This document shows positions 59,741 to 64,000 of a stretch of 64,000 nt of DNA, one piece after another. Below the pieces are notes generated by a model. The model saw only the letters and a program-made list of their open reading frames with translations, ran no database searches and was not told where the DNA came from. This stretch comes from Byssovorax sp. (GTDB lineage Bacteria > Myxococcota_A > Polyangia > Polyangiales > Polyangiaceae). Made by a program: the position numbers and the translations under genes. The stretch covers positions 1 to 64,000 of the forward strand of contig JANYGI010000114.1 in NCBI GenBank assembly GCA_025362495.1, given 5' to 3'. The first letter of the stretch is position 1. Every line of letters starts with the position of its first letter.

Positions 59741-60247
59741 GTGACAAAATTGTTGCACCTGGCGCGTAGCAGGCTGCGCTCTCCCGCCGCTTCTCCGCCC
59801 CGCGAGCCCTGGCTCGTGAAGCACCCCGCCGAGTGGCGGCAGATAGGCATCGTCGCCGTGTACCTCGGCCTGCTCGCGTCGATGTACCTCGTGCCGGCCT
59901 GTCGCAACGTCGCGTTCCTCGGCGCGGCTTGTTACTCCAGCTTCCTCAACGCGGTGGTGATCCACAATCACCTCCACCAGGGCATCTTCAAGAGCCGCCG
60001 CCTCAACCTGGCGTGGCGCGTGGTGCTCAGCTTCGGCGCGCTCGACCCCGCCTCGGCCAGCATCCCCTCGCACAACCTCGTGCATCACCGCTTCGACGAC
60101 GACGGCCAGCCCGACTGGGCCGCGCCCGGGGGCTGCGTGCCTCAGCTTTTTTCTCGTCGTGCAGCCGACCGGGACGGCTCTCTGCGAAGCCGTTCGTCTC
60201 CCGAGCCGCGCGTGGCTGCGGTGCCCGACGCGAGTCGCGCCCGATAG
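59741..60247 (+). pseudogene. 3'-truncated fatty acid desaturase
   Basis: The frame matches desaturases for about 130 residues: a transmembrane pair, the first His box HNHLH and the second HNLVHHRFDDDGQPDWAAPG, a motif typical of a different desaturase group from the neighbour at 58708. After WAAPG (near 60137) the sequence turns into unrelated, Arg-rich translation and the third His box and last helices are absent. The remainder was probably lost by deletion. GTG 59741 is the likely original start; an in-frame ATG upstream adds 26 residues without support. Confidence 0.7.
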
Positions 60248-60327
60248 CGTCCCGAGCGTGTGGATCCCTGAAGCCATACCCTGACTGCATGCTCGGAGTT
60301 GGCCGCGACTTTGCTTTTCTCCCCTGC

Positions 60328-60696
60328 ATGGTTGCCCGATCCAGCGCCGCCGTTCTCGTCGTCGAAGACGAGCAGGACATCCGTGAAACGCTCCGCGACA
60401 TCCTCGAGATGGAGGGCTATCGCGTGCGCTGCGCTTCCAACGGAAAGGAGGCGCTCGACGCCCTCGCCGAGATGCCCAGACCGAGGCTCATCTTGCTCGA
60501 TCTGATGATGCCGGTGATGAGCGGCTACGAGCTGCTCCAGGCGCTGCGCGCCAACGATGATCTATCGAGCATCCCCGTGACGGTGGTCTCGGCCGTGGGC
60601 GAGAAGCTCAGCGCTGGCACCTCGGTGCTGCGAAAACCGGTGGATCTGGAGACTCTGCTCCACGCCGTCGACGCGGGGTGCCGGTCAGCGGGCTGA
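60328..60696 (+). CDS. Stand-alone response regulator receiver domain
   Basis: The 122-residue protein is a CheY-like receiver. It has the acidic pair in VVEDEQD (E13, D14), the phospho-acceptor D58 in LILLDLMMP, and the conserved lysine in LRKPVD. There is no output domain, so it must act by binding a partner. No histidine kinase is adjacent. ATG 60289, 13 codons upstream, would add a non-conserved lead. The gene starts about 80 bp after the broken desaturase frame. Confidence 0.9.
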   Translation: MVARSSAAVLVVEDEQDIRETLRDILEMEGYRVRCASNGKEALDALAEMPRPRLILLDLMMPVMSGYELLQALRANDDLSSIPVTVVSAVGEKLSAGTSVLRKPVDLETLLHAVDAGCRSAG

Positions 60697-60719
60697 GCAA
60701 GGGTTGCCCACTCGGCCCC

Positions 60720-62648
60720 TCACCCCATCGCGGCGATCTCGCTCTCCAGCGCTTCCCACTCGGTCATCAGCGCGTCGATCTTCGGCCCCAGCGCCGCCTC
60801 TTCGGCTTCGAGCGCGGTGATCTCGGCCTTCGGCGTCGTCTCGTAGAAGCCCGGCACGCAGTAGCGATCGTGGATCGCCTTCTTTCGAGCCTCGCAGACC
60901 TCCATGTCGGCGAGGACCTTGTCGCGCCGCGCGGGGAGATCCTTGGCGCGGTTGCGCTTGCGCTTCTGCTCGTCCCACGATCCGCCGGTCGCCGCCTCGA
61001 CCCTGGTCGTCGCCGGCTCGACGCGCTTGGCCTTCTTCTCTTTCAGCACCACGGCGTCGGCGTCGAGGTGATCGTCGCCGCAGCGCGCGAGGTACTCGTT
61101 GTACGTGCCCGGGAAATCGCGCGGCCCGTCGGGCGTGACCTCGAGGATCCGCGTCGCCAGCTCGGAGACGAACCAGCGATCGTGGGAGACGAAGAGCACG
61201 GTGCCCTCGTAGGCCTTGAGCGCGGTCACGAGCGCGCCGATCGCCTCCAGATCAAGGTGATTGGTGGGCTCGTCGAGCACGAGCACGTTGGGCTTCTCGG
61301 CCATCAAACGGCCGAAGACGAGGCGCGCAGCCTCGCCGCCGGAGAGCGATCCGATCTTCTTCTCGACGTCGGCGCCCGAGAACAGCACGCGGCCGAGCTG
61401 CCCGCGCACGAACGCCGTGGCCTCCTTCGGGCACGCGGCCCACATGAAGTCGAGCGGCGTCTCGGCGGCGTCGGTGAGGATCTCGCGGTGGTCCTGCGCG
61501 AAGTAGCCGGCGCGCGCCTCGTGGCCCCAGCGCGACTCGCCGCGGTCGGCGTCGAGCTTGCCCATCACGATCTTCAGCAGCGTCGATTTGCCGAGGCCGT
61601 TGGGCCCGATCACCGCGAGCTTCTCGCCGCGCCGCACCGTGAGCGACACGTCGCGCAGCACCTGCTTGTCGCCGTAGGCCTTCGAGACGCCCTCGAGCGT
61701 GAGCACCTCGCGGCCGCTGGGGCGCTCGGGCTCGAAGAGGAAGCGCGGCGATCGGCGCGTGCTGTCGGCGAGCTCCTCGACTTCGATCTTCTCGATCTGC
61801 TTGAGCCGGCTCTGGGCCTGGCGGGCCTTCGTGGCCGAGTAGCGGAAGCGGTCGACGTACGACTGCTTGTGAGCGATCTCGGCTTCTTTTTGAGCGATTT
61901 CCGACTCTTTCCGCGCGCGGATCGCGGCCTTCTCGATCACGAACGCGGCGTAGTTGCCGGTGTAGACGGTGATGGTGCCGTAGTCGACGTCGAGCACGTG
62001 CGTCGCGACGTTGTCGAGGAAGCGCTGATCGTGGCTGATGACGACGGCGCAGCCCTTGTACGCGGCGAGGAACTTCTCGAGCCAGCGGATCGAGAGGATG
62101 TCGAGGTGGTTGGTCGGCTCGTCGAGCAGGAGAACGTCGGGCCCGCCGATCAGCACCTGCGCGAGCAACACCCGTAATTTGAAGCCTCCCGAGAGCGTGC
62201 CGAGCGGCTGCCGGTGCGTCGCGAAGGGGATGCCGAGGCCTTCGAGGATCCAGGTCGCGCGCGACTCGAGCGTGTAGCCGTCGTGGGCGCGGAGCACGTC
62301 CTCGATGGCCACGAGGTGCGTCGGATCGCCCTTGCCTTCGAGGATCTGCGCCTGCTCCGTCAGCGCGTCCCACACCGCGCGATCGCCCATCATCGTGAGG
62401 TCGAGGATGATCTCCGCGTCGTCGAGGAAGCGGTCCTGCCGGAGCACGCCGAGGCGCGCCTCCTTCGGCAGGCTGACGTTGCCCTCGGTCGCGGTGTCGT
62501 GCCCCGAGAGCACGTTGAGGAACGTCGTCTTGCCCGAGCCATTCGCCCCGACAAGGCCGTAGCGCGAGCCAGGGTTGAGCTTGAGCGAGACGCCCTCGAA
62601 GAGGGTCCGAGCGCCGTACGACTTGCCGAGGTTCGAGGTGCCGAGCAT
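60720..62648 (-). CDS. ABC-F family ATPase
   Basis: The 642-residue soluble protein has two ABC cassettes and no membrane part, as in ribosome-acting ABC-F proteins. Walker A motifs are GANGSGKTT (about 34-42) and GPNGLGKST, signatures LSGGFKLRVLLAQ and LSGGEAARLVFGR, and both Walker B regions read LLLDEPTNHLD / VLDEPTNHLD. The linker helix (RARKESEIAQKEAEIAHKQ) is moderate, and a C-terminal coiled coil (ALEAEEAALGPKIDALMTEWE) of about 100 residues is present. It resembles the Uup/YbiT side of the family. It converges with the receiver gene 23 bp away. Confidence 0.9.
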   Translation of the reverse strand: MLGTSNLGKSYGARTLFEGVSLKLNPGSRYGLVGANGSGKTTFLNVLSGHDTATEGNVSLPKEARLGVLRQDRFLDDAEIILDLTMMGDRAVWDALTEQAQILEGKGDPTHLVAIEDVLRAHDGYTLESRATWILEGLGIPFATHRQPLGTLSGGFKLRVLLAQVLIGGPDVLLLDEPTNHLDILSIRWLEKFLAAYKGCAVVISHDQRFLDNVATHVLDVDYGTITVYTGNYAAFVIEKAAIRARKESEIAQKEAEIAHKQSYVDRFRYSATKARQAQSRLKQIEKIEVEELADSTRRSPRFLFEPERPSGREVLTLEGVSKAYGDKQVLRDVSLTVRRGEKLAVIGPNGLGKSTLLKIVMGKLDADRGESRWGHEARAGYFAQDHREILTDAAETPLDFMWAACPKEATAFVRGQLGRVLFSGADVEKKIGSLSGGEAARLVFGRLMAEKPNVLVLDEPTNHLDLEAIGALVTALKAYEGTVLFVSHDRWFVSELATRILEVTPDGPRDFPGTYNEYLARCGDDHLDADAVVLKEKKAKRVEPATTRVEAATGGSWDEQKRKRNRAKDLPARRDKVLADMEVCEARKKAIHDRYCVPGFYETTPKAEITALEAEEAALGPKIDALMTEWEALESEIAAMG

Positions 62649-62800
62649 TGCGGGGGCGCACCCTACTGAGGTTTTCGCGCGAGGGAAGGGCGACCGAGGC
62701 GGGAGCGTCCCACCGGCGTCGCCCGCGGGCATGCGGACGGCGGGCCGCGGCGGGAGAGTGCTCCCGGGTCACGCGGCGCGCCGCTGCGTCGGGTTTCGCT

Positions 62801-62828
62801 CCGACACAGCGCAAGTTTGTTCTATACG
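62801..62828 (+). promoter_or_regulatory. Possible sigma-70 promoter ahead of the exporter gene
   Basis: CCGACA (62801-62806) and TATACG (62823-62828) are separated by 16 bases, matching the consensus at four of six positions each. It lies 85 bp before the exporter start in an otherwise GC-rich spacer. Prediction only. Confidence 0.3.
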
Positions 62829-62912
62829 GAGCGTGGCTCGATCCCTGTCGGCTAGCGCGAGGTCCCCCTGAGCTCCGATCCCCGAACCCCTGCGATCCCC
62901 CGGCCTCCGGCC

Positions 62913-64000
62913 ATGCCCCGGCTCGTCGGCCTCCCGCCGCCCGGCCCCGAAGAGGCCCCCCCGGCGTCGACGGTGAGCACCGCGTTCGCCTACCGCCTCG
63001 CCGATTTCCAGGTGCGCCGGCCGTGGATCCCGCTGGTCATCGCCACGGCGATGACGCTGATCTCGCTCTTCTTCGCGCTGCGCCTCAAGCTCCTCATGGG
63101 CTTCGACGCGCTCTTGCCGGAGAATCGCCCCAGCGTCCACGAGCTCAACCGCGTCGCCGCCAAGACGGCGGGCGTCTCCACGCTCTTCGTCGTCCTCCAG
63201 GGCGGCCCCACGACGAAGGTCGAGTCGCTGCGCAAGGCCGCCGACGCGCTCGTCCCCGAGATCGACAAGCTCGGCTCCCCGTGGGTCGGCAGCGTCGAGG
63301 ACGGCGTCCACGAGGCCTTGCATTTCCTCGCGCCGCGCTCCGGTCTGTTCGCCGACCAGGCCAAGCTCGAGAAGCTGCGCGACGACGTGACCGCGCGCTT
63401 CGACTACGAGGTGGCGAAGAAGGGCGGCAATCTCCTCGACGACTCCGATCCGCCGCCGGCCATCGATCCCGCGAAGATCAAGGCCGATTTCGGCCTCGAA
63501 GACGACCAGCAGAACCGCTACCCCGACGGCTACTACCAGTCGCAGGACGGCAAGGTCGTCGTCGTCGCCATCCGCTCCAAGGTCCTCGGCAGCGATTTCG
63601 AGAAGGGCACCGAAGCGCTGAAGCGCGTGCGCGAGGTCGTCGATCGCCTCGATGTGAAGACGTTCGACCCCGGGATCACCTACGGCTTCGCCGGCGATCT
63701 GCAGACGGGCATCTCCGAGTACACGGCGATCAACCGCGACCTGACCGAGGTCGGCGTCTTCGGCGTGGTGATGATCACCGCGGTGGTGTTCCTCTACTAC
63801 CTGCGCGTCCGCATCCTCTTCGCGATGCTGATCACCATCGCCTTCGGCGTCTCGTGGACGTTCGGGTTCACCGAGCTGACGATCGGTCACCTCAACCTGG
63901 CGACGAGCTTCCTCTTCACGATCATCGCCGGCAACGGCATCAACTTCGGCATCATCTACATGTCGCGGTTCCTCGAGGCGCGGCGCCGCGGCGCGACCTT
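62913..64000 (+). CDS. RND/MMPL-family exporter (3' truncated by window edge)
   Basis: Only the first 362 codons are in the window. The N-terminus has a cytosolic lead, TM1 (WIPLVIATAMTLISLFFAL), a large periplasmic domain (LLPENRPSVHELNRV, KTFDPGITYGFAGDLQTGI) and the start of the TM2-TM4 bundle (VFGVVMITAVVFLYYL, SFLFTIIAGNGINFGIIYM). This is the architecture of the MMPL/SSD-like branch of RND proteins, such as hopanoid or lipid exporters. The substrate is not known. The gene begins 264 bp from the divergent ABC-F gene. Confidence 0.88.
   Translation, partial: MPRLVGLPPPGPEEAPPASTVSTAFAYRLADFQVRRPWIPLVIATAMTLISLFFALRLKLLMGFDALLPENRPSVHELNRVAAKTAGVSTLFVVLQGGPTTKVESLRKAADALVPEIDKLGSPWVGSVEDGVHEALHFLAPRSGLFADQAKLEKLRDDVTARFDYEVAKKGGNLLDDSDPPPAIDPAKIKADFGLEDDQQNRYPDGYYQSQDGKVVVVAIRSKVLGSDFEKGTEALKRVREVVDRLDVKTFDPGITYGFAGDLQTGISEYTAINRDLTEVGVFGVVMITAVVFLYYLRVRILFAMLITIAFGVSWTFGFTELTIGHLNLATSFLFTIIAGNGINFGIIYMSRFLEARRRGAT

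Overview
The window is a very GC-rich, gene-dense bacterial chromosome segment. The gene content suggests a member of the Myxococcota, probably class Polyangia. It has two large eukaryote-type Ser/Thr kinases, many small lipoproteins, cysteine-rich Kelch proteins with a MYXO-CTERM-like tail, a sigma factor with a membrane segment, and many GTG/TTG starts. Taxonomy is inferred from gene content only. I saw no rRNA, tRNA or CRISPR array.

Layout. 1-7.5 kb is a core block on the + strand: 3' part of glutathione reductase, atpD-atpC (split from the rest of the ATP synthase genes), dnaG and rpoD. 7.5-15.3 kb has a 1305-residue kinase/cyclase-like/AAA/TPR fusion (-), then gatC-gatA and a GNAT acetyltransferase (+), a lipoprotein (-) and an AraC-type regulator (-). 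15.5-20 kb is a parC-parE topoisomerase IV operon (-). 20.2-29.6 kb (+) runs bamA, a rhomboid-like pseudoprotease, a small lipoprotein, a second kinase, a prolyl-oligopeptidase-like protein that seems to lack its catalytic His, and two envelope proteins. 29.6-34.7 kb mixes a conserved unknown, a YghU-type GST, lipoproteins and an AEC transporter. 34.8-38.3 kb is an SDR / acyltransferase / truB run. 38.5-43.96 kb has a CBS-domain CorC/HlyC-type protein, a membrane-anchored ECF sigma factor, an L,D-transpeptidase, an EVE protein, a lipoprotein and a CapA-type protein.

43.97-48.13 kb is the most accessory part. It holds two adjacent minus-strand genes, one a predicted nuclease-fold plus PIN protein and one a coiled-coil protein, that share the same C-terminal tail. 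A gene-free stretch with a 30-bp direct repeat follows, then a Uma2-like gene that seems to have lost its catalytic middle. A SNF2/SWIM helicase comes next. 51.9-58.5 kb has an M14 carboxypeptidase lipoprotein, an AlkD-like protein and a Kelch locus split by an apparent one-base frameshift. 58.7-64 kb has a fatty acid desaturase, a 3'-truncated second desaturase, a lone receiver domain, an ABC-F ATPase and the start of an RND/MMPL exporter.

Three unrelated long inverted-repeat structures (22.9, 31.7 and 39.9 kb) lie between genes and look like non-autonomous repeat elements or structured RNAs. The best leads for a previously undescribed system are the 44-47 kb nuclease/PIN plus coiled-coil pair with its shared tail, and the 31.7 kb compound hairpin.
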